This document shows positions 54,403 to 64,000 of a DNA stretch of 64,000 bases, one piece after another; position 1 is the stretch's first letter, and each line of letters opens with the position of its first letter. The position numbers and the translations under genes were made by a program. A model generated the notes under the pieces. The model searched no databases, was not told the DNA's origin, and worked only from the letters and a program-made list of their open reading frames with translations. Source of the DNA: Phymatolithon calcareum (Eukaryota; Rhodophyta; Florideophyceae; Hapalidiales); contig OZ345374.1 of the NCBI GenBank assembly GCA_977006965.1, positions 496,001-560,000 on the forward strand, read 5' to 3'.

Positions 54403-55993
54403 ATGGCAACTGCACCCGAAGAAATCCGTGTGCGGCCTGTGGCGCGCACGTACCCGTGCAAGTGGGTTGTGGACGCGACCGGAAGGGAAATCCCGATTGT
54501 GCTGCAGGGAGAGAATGGACCCTGTGCACTCCTTGCTCTTTTGAATGTGCAGTTTCAACGTGGAGCGTTAAGTCTCGCGCCCAACACCCCGAAGAGTATG
54601 TATCTTATGGCTACATCCCACCCAATCCGTACTTCCATTCGAGGGCAGCGCGATACCTGAGCGTGATTGTATTTCATAGATCCTTCGTTCATGTCGACTG
54701 ACTTTGTTGTTTTTGCATTTTCGCTTCTCGTAGTTTCCGAAGCATTGGCGATGAGTATGCTAGCCGACCTTGCGTCTCAGGGAGCCCAATGTCTTGCCGG
54801 ACAGCCCGAGGTGCAAGCGCAACGCGAGTCTGCGGTACATCATTTTGTAGACCTACTCCCCAGTTTGAGCCGAGGAATGCATGTGAATGTTCGATTCTCA
54901 TCCCCAACAGCGTTTGAATTTACGAAGGAAATCGCTGCGTTCGATTGCTTCCCAGACATTCAGCTTGTGCACGGTAAGACCTTTGCACACCTCTGCGTAC
55001 TACACTTTTGATGAATCTTGTGGTTGTATAACTAATGTGCGCAACTTTATACACACTTTTACAGGCTGGCTAGTCGACCCTCAGGATGAGGCCCTTGCGA
55101 TAGCTTTAGGTAACATGAGTTATAATCAAGTCATGGACGAAATGGTGAAACTCAACTCCATCGCCGAGCACACTGACGGGTCTTCTAGCTCCACGCCGAG
55201 CGCACCACCCGCACCCGAACAAGAACATTCACATGTATCTGCAGAGATAGTCCTTCCACCCGCTCGCTCGCCATCCTCAGCGGAATACGGCCACATCGAC
55301 ATATCCGTCCCGACACATTTACTACCGCCTGATCCTACGCCCGATCCCACGCCCGATCCCACGCCGGAGCCCAAGCCCGAAGAAAGTCTGCCATGTATTG
55401 AGCAGCTGAGCATACAACCCGAAACGCCTAGCCTGATAGCGCAGAATGCGACGCGCGTATGGGAGTTTTTTGACACTTTCCCATCAATGCTGACATACCA
55501 CGGCATCACCGAGTTGAACGCACTTCTGAAAGATGGGGAGACTACAATTTTGTTTCGCAACAGCCATTTCTATGTGCTGCGGAAGCACAAGCAGTATTTG
55601 TACACCCTTACAACGGACGTTGGGTACGAGAAGGAGACTGACATTGCGTGGGAATTGCTGAGGGACGTAAATGGCGATTCCGACTTTTTCAGCGCGGCTT
55701 TCACTCCTTCGGTATTCAACCAGCATCGCCCGGCTGTACCACCTACGGCAGCGATGAGCGCGGCCGGCCCAAGCGGACGAACAGGCAGTCCTGTGACGCC
55801 GCCGCAAAGACCGCTAGGTACACCTGGGGCATCGTGTTCGTCTGAGAGGAGGCCTGGATACAAGCAAATACGAACTGCGCAGCGGAAAGGGCAGAAGGCG
55901 ACGGGGAGCTCATCTTCAACTGGCAATACCGGGGGACAATCCGGGAGACCGTCAGGGAAAAGAAGGAACGATGATTTGTGCTGCATTCAGTAA
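54403..55993 (+). CDS. MINDY-type deubiquitinase (MINDY-1/2), three exons
   Basis: Exons 54403-54595, 54734-54973 and 55065-55993 give 453 residues with continuous frame. Introns of 138 bp (GTATGT...CGTAG) and 91 bp (GTAAGA...TACAG) are both phase 1. MINDY enzymes are cysteine proteases that trim K48-linked polyubiquitin. Signatures: IVLQGENGPCALLALLNV with the oxyanion Gln and catalytic Cys; HVNVRFSSPTAFEFTKEIA; VHGWLVDPQDEALAIALGNM, then SYNQVMDEM; TYHGITELNALLKDGETTIL, then FRNSHFYVLRKHKQYLYTL with the catalytic His; TDIAWELLRDVNGDSDFF. An insert of about 90 residues, rich in Pro/Asp/Thr (PDPTPDPTPDPTPEP), separates the WLVDP and THYG-like parts. The tail ends LCCIQ, a possible CaaX prenylation box. 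Confidence 0.93.
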
Positions 55994-56486
55994 AAAGTTC
56001 ACTGGCTCTGTCAGATGTGCGGCATAGGTCGCGGAGATGCCAATAGAGCTGGGCACCGGTCAGTGAGTTGTGAAGGATGATGGAAACCAATGAGTAAATT
56101 GGATGTCATCAATCATAAAGGTGAGATCCGTATGAGGTGTCTCGAAAACGAGACCCCGTATTTCACGCACCGCAGCTCGATGTAACCTTTGAGTCATCTA
56201 GATTGCTGTAACCGATCAAAATTGTTATTTATTCCTGTACTGTACAATGACCCAATGCAACTGAACGCAATTTCAATATGGATGTTCCACGCTTTACTGA
56301 TGCCGTACACTCCAAGCACTGCCTCCATAAGAGTACAGTGCGACTCATCAATCATTTGATCAAGAACAGATTAAAATAGACCGTTGAATAGACCATCGCA
56401 TCGCCACCAAGAGACCAGATTAAGCTTCTCCTTCATCTGCAGCTTCCTTTTGCTCATGCAGTAGCGTGCTCAAATTAACAACTATC
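55994..56486. other. Short spacer between MINDY and the dehydrogenase-like gene
   Basis: No coding signal. Presumed 3' UTR of MINDY and promoter of the next gene; one TACTGTA near 56237. Confidence 0.4.
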
Positions 56487-57860
56487 ATGGGTGTGCCTGG
56501 TAGTCGGATTCGTCTCCACTCCGGCCCTTCTTGCGGACAACCATGGGCGTTTGGTCTCTGCTCAAACTCAATCCCGAAACGCCCGGAAAAGCCACTGAAA
56601 TGCACACAGGCAGTAAACAGCACGACCCCAAGAATCTCATCGCATGCAGGGGCAAGCCTCCCGCATACCGCCCACAGTAGTCCCACACGCGTCCTGATTC
56701 TCGGCGGCACAGGCCGCGTCGGTGCGCAAACAGCGCGTGCACTGACATACATCTCGAAGAGCCCTACCTCGATTACGATTGCAGGCCGCAGTGAAGCGCG
56801 GGGACAACGCGTGGTGCAGGACGTACAAGACTGTGTCGTCGACTACATTTCGCATGTGACATTTCAGAAGATTGACATCTCCGATGAGCACAGACTGGAA
56901 CATCTAGTTCAGTCGCACGACATAGTTGTACACACCGCAGGACCATTTCAGCAGCGACGTGCACCGAACGAAGTGCTCCGTGCCGCCATCAAGGCCGGAA
57001 AGGATTACATTGATATTTGCGACGATGTAGCGCACGCCAAGGACGGCAAGAGCTTGGAAAAAGAAGCGAAACGCAACAACGTCCGGGCGATAGTTTGTGC
57101 TGGGATTTACCCCGGCATCAGCAACATAGCGGCGGCAGAGGCTGCCTCATTGCTTCCGAACAAGGATCCGCACTCCATTCAGCTCTTCTATTACACTGCA
57201 GGATCGGGTGGGATCGGCGCAACAGTGCTCGCCAGTACTTTTCTAATTCTCAGTGAATTCGCAGTTTGTTTCGCAAAAGAGAAAGGCATGTATTTGCGTC
57301 CCGCTGCATCCGATCCCCAGTTTGTCGACTTTGGCGGAAAAGTCGGGAGGAAAACAGCTTACATGTTAAATCTTCCAGAGGTGTCGTCCCTCTACGAGAC
57401 AATTCTCGCTCCTAGGGGCGGTGGAGAAGCTTGGGCGAAGTTCAGCACTGGTCCCCCATTTTGGAACTGGCTGTTGCAGGTAATGGCTCGCTTTGGACCC
57501 AAGGACCTTATGGGAAATCAAATCGCCATGCAGAAATTTGCACGCTTCAGTCTTCCCATGGTGCGTTTTGTGGACATGTTTAGCGGCGCTCGAACCTGTT
57601 TCCTTGTCAAAGTGATTGGAAAACAGCACGATCAACGCACGGATCCTCATGCAGTCACCGCGATCTATGAGCATGAAAGTCTTGCACGAAGTGTTGGAGA
57701 GGCGACTGCGGCTTTTGTTGTAGAAATGGTTCTTGACCGAACGCGGACTTCGCGGGCGGTGCAACCAGGAATCCACTATCCAGAGGAGCTTTGTGGTAAC
57801 GTGCGTCGAAGAATTATTGCTGATGCGATACGTACAGCAGATAGATATGTCGTAGAATAG
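56487..57860 (+). CDS. Saccharopine-dehydrogenase-like oxidoreductase
   Basis: 457 codons from the first ATG (MGVPGSRIRLHSGPS). The frame extends seven codons upstream only to GTG. The first ~60 residues are Ser/Thr/Arg/Pro-rich with few acids, consistent with a plastid or mitochondrial transit peptide. A Rossmann fold follows: RVLILGGTGRVGAQTARAL (GGxGxxG nucleotide site), ITIAGRSEARG (end of second strand), then HDIVVHTAGPFQQR and ALK-type AAIKAGKDYIDICDD, typical of the saccharopine dehydrogenase (SCCPDH/Sacchrp_dh_NADP) family. GIYPGISNIAAAEAA matches the conserved loop of plant and cyanobacterial homologues. The substrate is unknown; members of this clade are not lysine-pathway enzymes by default. 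No introns. Confidence 0.87.
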   Translation: MGVPGSRIRLHSGPSCGQPWAFGLCSNSIPKRPEKPLKCTQAVNSTTPRISSHAGASLPHTAHSSPTRVLILGGTGRVGAQTARALTYISKSPTSITIAGRSEARGQRVVQDVQDCVVDYISHVTFQKIDISDEHRLEHLVQSHDIVVHTAGPFQQRRAPNEVLRAAIKAGKDYIDICDDVAHAKDGKSLEKEAKRNNVRAIVCAGIYPGISNIAAAEAASLLPNKDPHSIQLFYYTAGSGGIGATVLASTFLILSEFAVCFAKEKGMYLRPAASDPQFVDFGGKVGRKTAYMLNLPEVSSLYETILAPRGGGEAWAKFSTGPPFWNWLLQVMARFGPKDLMGNQIAMQKFARFSLPMVRFVDMFSGARTCFLVKVIGKQHDQRTDPHAVTAIYEHESLARSVGEATAAFVVEMVLDRTRTSRAVQPGIHYPEELCGNVRRRIIADAIRTADRYVVE

Positions 57861-57949
57861 GTCGAGGCGTCTTTCGGGCACTTTTCACTACAGAAAATTG
57901 ACTTAGGGATCACAAGACGAGCGAAAAGGACCACTGCAATTTGCAATAG

Positions 57950-59350
57950 TCATGCGTCCGATTTTCTACACGTCTTCCCAAAATTTTCCTTGAGCCATGT
58001 TGTCGACACAGTAATCGGATGAACGATTGGAAGCATCAGGGCACGATCCCATACCAGGTTCGAAAGAGGTCCAATGGCCCTGGAAACTCCAAATAAAACC
58101 GAGTAGTAGTTCGCCTCAGTCAATCCATAGTGCATGAGCAGCACCCCACTAAGAGCGTCAACATTCGGCCATGGGTTCTCACTCAACCCTTGTTCCATAA
58201 GCACAACTGGGACCACATCAAGCAGAGTGGATACAAACTGAAACAGCTCATCTTTCGGCAAGCGCTTCATCGCAAACTGGAGTTGGCACATGTACCTCGG
58301 GTCAGTTTTACGAAGGATAGCATGGCCATATCCTGGGATGAACTCTCCAGACTTGACAGTCTCCCTGCACAATTTGGTCAGGTTTTCAATTGATGCTGTT
58401 CTAGGCCCCAGCTTCCTTTTCAAGCCCAAGATCCAACGAAGCACCTCCTGGCTAGCACCTCCATGCAAAGGACCAGCGAGGCCGTTCAATCCAGCGGAAT
58501 ACGCTAAATACGGATCACTAAGAGTGGAACCGACAAGCCGCATCGCATGTGCAGATACGTTCCCTCCTTCGTGATCTGCATGAATCATCAAATACAGCCG
58601 CATGAGCTCATTGAAATCAGGGTCATCAAATCCCATCATCCGCGCGTAATTAGCGCTCATGTCAAGGTTCTCTGCATCTGAGGCAATGAATACTCCGTCC
58701 TTGAACGTTCGCCGATAAATCCGAGCCGCAATCTCCGGAAGTCGCGCAATAAGCGTTAGAGTGTCGTCCAGAAAATGCTCCCAATAAACCGATTTTTGCA
58801 CTCTGCCCCTCGCATATTCAGCAGCCATTACGGAGTCCTGTTGCAAGGCCAGTACACCAGCAGAAAACTGACTCATCGGGTGCAGCGTGGTTGGGAGTGC
58901 ATCAATGGCGTTCAACACCCTTCTCGGCACCGTTGCACGAGAGGCCATGTCTTCGCACAAAAGGCCGACCTGCTCATCTGTCGGCATGTCGCCAGTAAGG
59001 AACAGCCACAAAAGACTTTCTGGAAGCGGTTGTTGTCCCAGAGGGGCCTTGGGAAGTAGCTGTTGGCATTCAGGAATTGTGTAGCCACGAAATCGAATCC
59101 CCTCCTCGGGATCAAGGAGGGATGTCTCGTACGTCATTGCCTTGAAGGATCGCATTCCTTCATAGGCTTGGCTGACAGAGCATGTGCCAAGAACTCTATT
59201 CCCAAATCGTTCGCGAATTTCACGAAGTTCCGACCTTGCCAATTCAACTTTCTCGGCCATTACACTTTTGAGGCTTGTCATCGATGCATAGTTCCTTGAA
59301 TTCTTGAACATAGTAGACGCAACCGCAAAAGGGGAACGAATTGCCATCAT
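57950..59350 (-). CDS. Citrate synthase paralogue 2, altered active site
   Basis: 466 codons from ATG at 59350, intronless, with a mitochondrial-type presequence (MMAIRSPFAVASTMFKNSRN). Type I citrate synthase condenses acetyl-CoA with oxaloacetate. Conserved: [10 protein letters not shown] (pig H238), GPLHGGASQEVL (H274), PGYGHAILRKTDPRY (H320, R329), [11 protein letters not shown] (D375), FGVSRAIG (R401). Differences from its neighbour and the pig enzyme: HGLANQ is HGGASQ, NVDAHSG is NVDALSG, and LERPKS is IVHPIT. The last change replaces Arg421, which contacts the substrate carboxylate from the other subunit, by His. It lies 966 bp downstream of copy 1 in the same orientation, so a tandem duplicate that has diverged. 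It may have altered substrate use or lower activity. Confidence 0.95.
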   Translation of the reverse strand: MMAIRSPFAVASTMFKNSRNYASMTSLKSVMAEKVELARSELREIRERFGNRVLGTCSVSQAYEGMRSFKAMTYETSLLDPEEGIRFRGYTIPECQQLLPKAPLGQQPLPESLLWLFLTGDMPTDEQVGLLCEDMASRATVPRRVLNAIDALPTTLHPMSQFSAGVLALQQDSVMAAEYARGRVQKSVYWEHFLDDTLTLIARLPEIAARIYRRTFKDGVFIASDAENLDMSANYARMMGFDDPDFNELMRLYLMIHADHEGGNVSAHAMRLVGSTLSDPYLAYSAGLNGLAGPLHGGASQEVLRWILGLKRKLGPRTASIENLTKLCRETVKSGEFIPGYGHAILRKTDPRYMCQLQFAMKRLPKDELFQFVSTLLDVVPVVLMEQGLSENPWPNVDALSGVLLMHYGLTEANYYSVLFGVSRAIGPLSNLVWDRALMLPIVHPITVSTTWLKENFGKTCRKSDA

Positions 59351-60316
59351 TCACAAAAATTGGAACGACGTCAGGCAATATCGCATTGCACAGTGCGAAT
59401 AAGCGTTCGAAGGGAAAGACTAGGTATTAATATCGCTCCTGCTAACAGCGCCCGCAATTTTTCCTGCCAGTAAGCAAGCAAAACGCGAGTTGCTTTCCAA
59501 TGCAAACGCAAAGTTGAAACGATCAGCCCCTCCTTTGACGACTACCAGGTATACAACCTTGGTTAAGGCATTTGCGGTGTTACGAATGCATACAATTTGC
59601 TCTCAAGGTCCAAGGTCCAAGGTCCTGAGACAGCGCGCAAGTCAAGGCACAATAAAGGGGCTAGAGCTGGTCTCGAGATTTGGGAATAGGCATTTCGTAC
59701 AATATACAGTAGTCGACTATGTATGATCATAACCCCGCTGGAGGCTGAGATATAACTCGCATAATTGCTCGTCTTCCGACATAGAAGTACAGTATTGTAT
59801 CCATATGGATACAGTGCATGTGTCACAGAGCAAAGGTGAAATTGAAAAATCCTGGGATGGTAAGAGAAGACGTCGAAAGTCTCGAGACTTTCGACGTCTT
59901 CTCTTACCATCTCGGAAAACGGTTTATTCAAGACTAGTTTTCAAAAATGGAACGATGCGTTATGGACGGCAGGGAGTGAACGAAATGGCAAAAATCTTTG
60001 ATGTCGCAGGTGGCATCCGACTGGTACAGTACGTATACTGTAGTTTCATCTTGCTTTTCAAAGGGCTATCAGAACGAAATCCATTTGAAGCGCCCATCGC
60101 CGACGTATAGTAGCTTTACTGGCAAAAACGACCATCAACCTCAACTGCGTCTAACCAGCCCCATACTTGAACTTTCACTGTGCCCCTCTCTACGCGTATA
60201 GATAAAAATATCAAGAATTACTTTCCAAACAAAAAATTGACCAAATAAGGCCAAAAAGCACTCTTTTACTCGCAAATTGAGTGCTACTGAGTTAATTGTG
60301 CCGCGGTTGGTCGATC
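59351..60316. other. Spacer between the two citrate synthase genes
   Basis: About 970 bp with no gene. Contains a 56-bp palindrome and TACAGTA/TACTGTA near 59706, 59791 and twice near 60030-60045. Confidence 0.45.
59856..59911. repeat. Perfect 56-bp palindrome, no loop
   Basis: Two 28-bp arms starting GATGGTAAGAGAAGACGTCG meet at AGTCTCGAGACT with no mismatch and no spacer. It lies between the tandem citrate synthase genes. Confidence 0.97.
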
Positions 60317-61702
60317 TTACTGACCTTTAAAGTGCTTCTTAATCCATCCGGTGGTGACAGATTTCGGGCGCTCAAGTGGTAAACCAAGAGCACGGTCCCA
60401 CACAAGGTTAGAAAGAGGCCCAATGGCCCTCGACACTCCAAAGAGAACAGTGTAGTAATTCGCCTCAGTTAGTCCATAGTACCTGAGAAGCACACCGCTG
60501 TGGGCATCGACATTCGGCCACGGGTTCTTAACCTTCCCTTGCTCCGTAAGCACAGCGGGAACCACATCATATAGCGTCGATACAAGCTGGAACATTTCAT
60601 CATCGGGCAAATGCTTCAATGCAAACTTACGCTGGCAGGTGTAACGCGGGTCAGTCTGTCGAAGCACAGCATGACCGAATCCTGGGATGACCTTTCCAGA
60701 CTTGAGTGTCTCCCAGCACAACTCCGTCAAATTCTCCTTCGTAGCCTCCTTCGACCCTAGCTTCATCTTGAGGTCCAAAATCCACCTCAGCACCTCCTGG
60801 TTCGCAAGTCCATGCAGCGGGCCCGCAAGTCCATTAAGTCCAGCAGAAAACGACAAATACGGATCGCTTAGAGCAGATCCCACTAAACGCATCGCATGTG
60901 CCGACACATTGCCACCTTCATGGTCGGTGTGGATGGTCAAATACAACCGCATGAGCTCATCGAAACCAGGATCATCGAATCCCATCATACGAGCGTAATT
61001 GGCGCTCATATCCAAATTTTCAGCGTCTGATGCAATGAAAGTACCATCCTTAAATGTGCGACGATAAATCCGAGCCGCAACTTCCGGAAGACGGGCAATT
61101 AACGTCATAGTATCCTCAAGATAATGCTCCCAGTATTTCGTCTTCGGGGTACCGGCGGCGTACTCTGCGGCCATAACAGAGTCCTGTTGCAACGCGAGCA
61201 CGGCAATGGAGAACTGACTCATCGGATGAAGAGTGGTAGGAAGGGAATCAATGGCATGTAGGACGCGCTTGGGAACCTTCGAACGAGCAGCCATATCGTC
61301 ACGCAACATATCGATTTGAATGTCCGTCGGGATATCGCCGGTGAGTAGGAGCCAGAAAAGACTTTCCGGGAGTGGTTCCTCGCCAAAAGATGCCTTCGGG
61401 AGAAACTTCTGACACTCCGGAATGGTGTAGCCGCGGAATCTGATTCCTTCTTCCGGATCTAGAAGAGATGTTTCGTACGTCATTGCCTTGACGGATCGCA
61501 TGCCTCCATACGCCTGGGTTACGGTGCAAGTACCGAGCTGCTTATCGCCATGGAGGGCACGGACCTCCTTGACCTCCTCAATTGCGGCTGGGAGCTTGGC
61601 GGCGAAGGCCTCCTTGAGGCACATGGAGGCGGCGCTGAGGGATCGGCGTGAAGCCGGGGCGCTTCGCGCAAAATCGAGAGCGGTGCGAATGCCGCGAATC
61701 AT
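60317..61702 (-). CDS. Citrate synthase, mitochondrial
   Basis: 461 codons from the ATG opening [20 protein letters not shown], a classic amphipathic mitochondrial presequence. The frame is open upstream only to a TTG. It carries out the first step of the TCA cycle in the mitochondrial matrix. All catalytic and substrate residues of the pig enzyme are present: [10 protein letters not shown] (H238), [15 protein letters not shown] (H274), [15 protein letters not shown] (H320, R329), [11 protein letters not shown] (D375), FGVSRAIG (R401), PLERPKS (R421). No introns. The C terminus KKHFKGQ lacks a peroxisomal SKL signal. The probable functional housekeeping copy of the pair. Confidence 0.97.
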   Translation of the reverse strand: MIRGIRTALDFARSAPASRRSLSAASMCLKEAFAAKLPAAIEEVKEVRALHGDKQLGTCTVTQAYGGMRSVKAMTYETSLLDPEEGIRFRGYTIPECQKFLPKASFGEEPLPESLFWLLLTGDIPTDIQIDMLRDDMAARSKVPKRVLHAIDSLPTTLHPMSQFSIAVLALQQDSVMAAEYAAGTPKTKYWEHYLEDTMTLIARLPEVAARIYRRTFKDGTFIASDAENLDMSANYARMMGFDDPGFDELMRLYLTIHTDHEGGNVSAHAMRLVGSALSDPYLSFSAGLNGLAGPLHGLANQEVLRWILDLKMKLGSKEATKENLTELCWETLKSGKVIPGFGHAVLRQTDPRYTCQRKFALKHLPDDEMFQLVSTLYDVVPAVLTEQGKVKNPWPNVDAHSGVLLRYYGLTEANYYTVLFGVSRAIGPLSNLVWDRALGLPLERPKSVTTGWIKKHFKGQ

Positions 61703-62594
61703 TGTGACTGAGCGTGTGAAGATCGAACGGAAGTCGACCAAAACGACAATTTGCCCTCAGGTATCGGGTCGAAAAAGCTCCGATCTGCGCTTCCTTGGAT
61801 CGGAGGGATGACGGAAGTGGCCGAGCCACAAGTCTACAGTAAAGACGGTACAGTACGGATGACAGAACAGGATGATGCCGTCGGTTTCGTTCTTGGATAG
61901 ATACAGTAGTGGACACGCAATGTCATAGATTGAGTGTTAGAAAGTAGAATATTATTGGTGGACGAGGCCGAACGGTCTTTTTCAATAATTTTCGTTGTTT
62001 TTAGATTCGATCTTGGCCCGTTTCTCGTCAATCGATCAAGTTTTTTGAGTAATTTTCTTATGCTCGTGAAACTGTGTCAGCTAATTTTCGCACTGCAGTC
62101 CCTACTGCAATGACGAAAACATCACCAAAAGCACTGCCATGGTACGTGAAGTAGAATTGCCGGTACACCTGTTTTTCTGACACTTCAGACTGCAAAGCCA
62201 AGTTCATTATCATAGACAAAGTGTCGAGTAAGTTGCGAGAAATAGCCACCATCAAGGTTAGCATTTCCAACTCCCGTTACCGTTGCTTTTTTTGCCGTCT
62301 GCTGCAACTTGGGACGCATCCTCTTGACAGGGCAAAGCGAGCTTTCACCTGAGAATAATTATGTACTTAGTTTATTTCCGAAAAACATCCAGTAGCCGAT
62401 CGCCAACCAAAACTACTACCCGATGGACAATTGTTTTGGGAAAAATATGCAATAATAAATTGCCACGTTCGCCTTCTGCAAATTTTGGAATTTAAACTTG
62501 AAGACCTAAACGTCTAAAAATCTCGAGGTTTTCAGTAACTTCAACCAAGAAGGAATGAAGAAGTCATCTCTTCTTGCCCTTCACCTCGGCGAGA
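61703..62594. other. Divergent spacer between citrate synthase and the BTB gene
   Basis: About 890 bp with no gene. Three TACAGTA heptamers lie close together at about 61836, 61850 and 61907, upstream of the citrate synthase start. Confidence 0.45.
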
Positions 62595-63845
62595 ATGGCC
62601 TCAGCGACTTCCTCTACCTCTCCTGTCAAGTACAATGAGTCGCACGCCTTAATCGTCGATCTCCAAGGCCTCCTCTGCGATGCCGAACTCTCTTTGCACA
62701 GTGCATATTGTTCAGACGGCGTCCAAATCGCGTTGCACACACAGCTTCTCCGCGCCCGTTCTCCCTTTTTCAACATTTTTCTCCGTCCTCCCTGGTCAAA
62801 GCCGAACATACCCCTCAATCTTCCGTTTCCAAGCGCGCTGATTAACGACCTTCTCGAGTATCTAATAACGGGCCATGTGCGACTGGAAGGCGTATCGGAA
62901 ACCCTTGCCCTCGGTCGTGTTGCGCATCTCTTCGCCTGTGATTCCCTGGTCGCCATATGCGCTACACATCTACGCGAGTCATTGAGCCCTGCTCTCCTTC
63001 CACATGTCCTCGCCTGTGCGTCAGCTCCCGGTTACCCCGACGTGCCACTGCCGGAGCCGTTTGCAGCCGCTCTGCGGCAATACGTGGCGCATACGCCGGG
63101 CGATGCATTGCGAGTTTGTCTCGGCGATGTTGAACCGGAAGCGCCGTATGCGCGTCGTACGGCGCTGCTGCTTCTAGCAGACTCTTTTTATCGGGGTGAA
63201 ATTGGCGCCAGTGCTGTCGCAGAGGCCGCACTGGGTATCGCTGAATGGACAAAAGCCGGCGCTCTCACTCTAGCGCTTGACGCCTGTAGCGCGAACGAGC
63301 GTGACGCCGTTTCTGAGCTCCTTTGTGCGGTGCCACCGCGGCTTTTCGCGCGGTACGTCGAGCACTCCGGGGCTGTTCCGCAGAGTCGAGTGCTTACAAA
63401 ATTTCGAACTGATGCATTGGCCGCCTACGACGCTGCGGGCGGACTGAAGGGCATTGGATTGGGCGGGGGTCGTTTTGTCAGATGCGAGTCGACGCATCCG
63501 CACCCGAGGGGCGTGACTGTGGAGCAAACTCTGCGAAAGGTACGGATTGGCGGATGTGAAGCTGTAATTCTTCGTTTTGATCCGAGGTCTCGCGTTGGCG
63601 AAGGTGCAGATCTGGTAATATATAACTGCGACCCGAGAGACAAGAGGCATCCAGAAGAGCATGTTCTCAACATTATTTCCGAGAGTTTGCCGAATTCTGT
63701 TAGTGTATCGTGCAATGAGTTCTGGTTTGGGCTAAATTGCCCGGAAGGGAACGAAGGAAGAGGAGAGGGCGATCCTTTGGAGATGGAGTGGGGATGGTTG
63801 TTTCATGTATATCCCACGCAACTCGGTACTGAGCAGCTGGATTAA
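62595..63845 (+). CDS. BTB/POZ protein with HERC/ZZEF-like C-terminal domain
   Basis: 416 codons from ATG at 62595 (MASATSSTSPVKYNES). The frame is open seven codons further but only from TTG. Residues about 20-110 form a BTB/POZ domain: CDAELSLHSAYCSDGVQIAL, then HTQLLRARSPFFNIFL and LINDLLEYLITGHVRL. A helical BACK-like region follows (about 120-250). The C-terminal part resembles the beta-sandwich found in ZZEF1, HERC and CUL9-type proteins: RCESTHPHPRGVTVEQTL, ILRFDPRSRVGEGADLVIY, SVSVSCNEFWFGLNC, WGWLFHVYP, following the pattern ESxHPY...FDxxSxTE..D.L...WGYxFxV. Probably a substrate adaptor for a cullin-3 ubiquitin ligase (inference). BTB joined to this domain is not a combination I recognise. 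No introns. Confidence 0.8.
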   Translation: MASATSSTSPVKYNESHALIVDLQGLLCDAELSLHSAYCSDGVQIALHTQLLRARSPFFNIFLRPPWSKPNIPLNLPFPSALINDLLEYLITGHVRLEGVSETLALGRVAHLFACDSLVAICATHLRESLSPALLPHVLACASAPGYPDVPLPEPFAAALRQYVAHTPGDALRVCLGDVEPEAPYARRTALLLLADSFYRGEIGASAVAEAALGIAEWTKAGALTLALDACSANERDAVSELLCAVPPRLFARYVEHSGAVPQSRVLTKFRTDALAAYDAAGGLKGIGLGGGRFVRCESTHPHPRGVTVEQTLRKVRIGGCEAVILRFDPRSRVGEGADLVIYNCDPRDKRHPEEHVLNIISESLPNSVSVSCNEFWFGLNCPEGNEGRGEGDPLEMEWGWLFHVYPTQLGTEQLD

Positions 63846-64000
63846 GTGCACTCTACATCAATCTGAATTTCGTAATTCTGAAGTCATCTTCTGTTGTATC
63901 TTGAAAGAGCAGAGGGAGAGGGAGAAAGTTTCGTCTACCAGCAGTGTAACTGGTCCTTGATTTTCTGACACCCGTGGTTACTGTCCAGTGCGAGCTCCAT
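63846..64000. other. 3' flank of the BTB gene at the window edge
   Basis: No coding signal. Confidence 0.4.

Overview
This is nuclear eukaryotic DNA. Evidence: histone H3 and H4 genes, a Pol III type tRNA gene, spliceosomal introns with GTATGT/GTAAGA donors, TFIIH, Elongator, TSR1 and PP6-regulator proteins, mitochondrial citrate synthases, a Tim17-family protein, and relics of hAT, Tnp2-like and LINE elements. Most genes are intronless and the few introns are short (about 77-138 bp). That style, a D-loop insertion in a tRNA gene, and a possibly plastid-targeted saccharopine-dehydrogenase-like protein suggest a red alga, probably a florideophyte of the Chondrus type. The lineage call is an inference of moderate confidence.

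Layout. 0-18 kb is accessory and repeat-rich: a decayed Argonaute gene (~0.7-2.2 kb), a two-frame Tnp2-like transposase (3.3-6.2 kb, minus), a block of unrecognised long ORFs (6.8-10.1 kb), a long gene-empty tract, the 3' end of a LINE with an RNase H domain (14.6-15.7 kb), and a 1,054-bp hAT deletion derivative with perfect target-site duplications. 18.7-25.4 kb is a gene island: divergent H3/H4, tRNA-Val(CAC) with a putative 12-nt D-loop intron, an ELP6-like gene, TSR1 and a two-finger C2H2 protein. 25.4-47.6 kb is gene-poor, with phytochelatin-synthase-like, Tim17-family and SAPS-domain genes, a second LINE relic, and a 327-bp MITE that is an internally deleted copy of the hAT element. 47.6-64 kb is gene-rich: a three-exon membrane protein, TFIIH p62 (three exons), a MINDY-type deubiquitinase (three exons), a saccharopine-dehydrogenase-like enzyme, two tandem citrate synthases and a BTB protein.

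The conserved genes are housekeeping loci (chromatin, transcription and repair, ribosome assembly, tRNA wobble modification, TCA cycle, protein import, phosphatase regulation) and do not form one pathway. The least explained feature is the intergenic DNA. It carries many perfect or near-perfect palindromes with little or no loop and mutually unrelated sequences, often placed back to back (31.45-31.82, 41.66-41.85 and 44.22-44.34 kb), and by eye a marked excess of the heptamer TACTGTA/TACAGTA outside genes. Other points to note are a phytochelatin-synthase-like protein whose C-terminal half looks like a second, catalytically dead copy of the first half, and a second citrate synthase that has lost the arginine that contacts substrate across the dimer.
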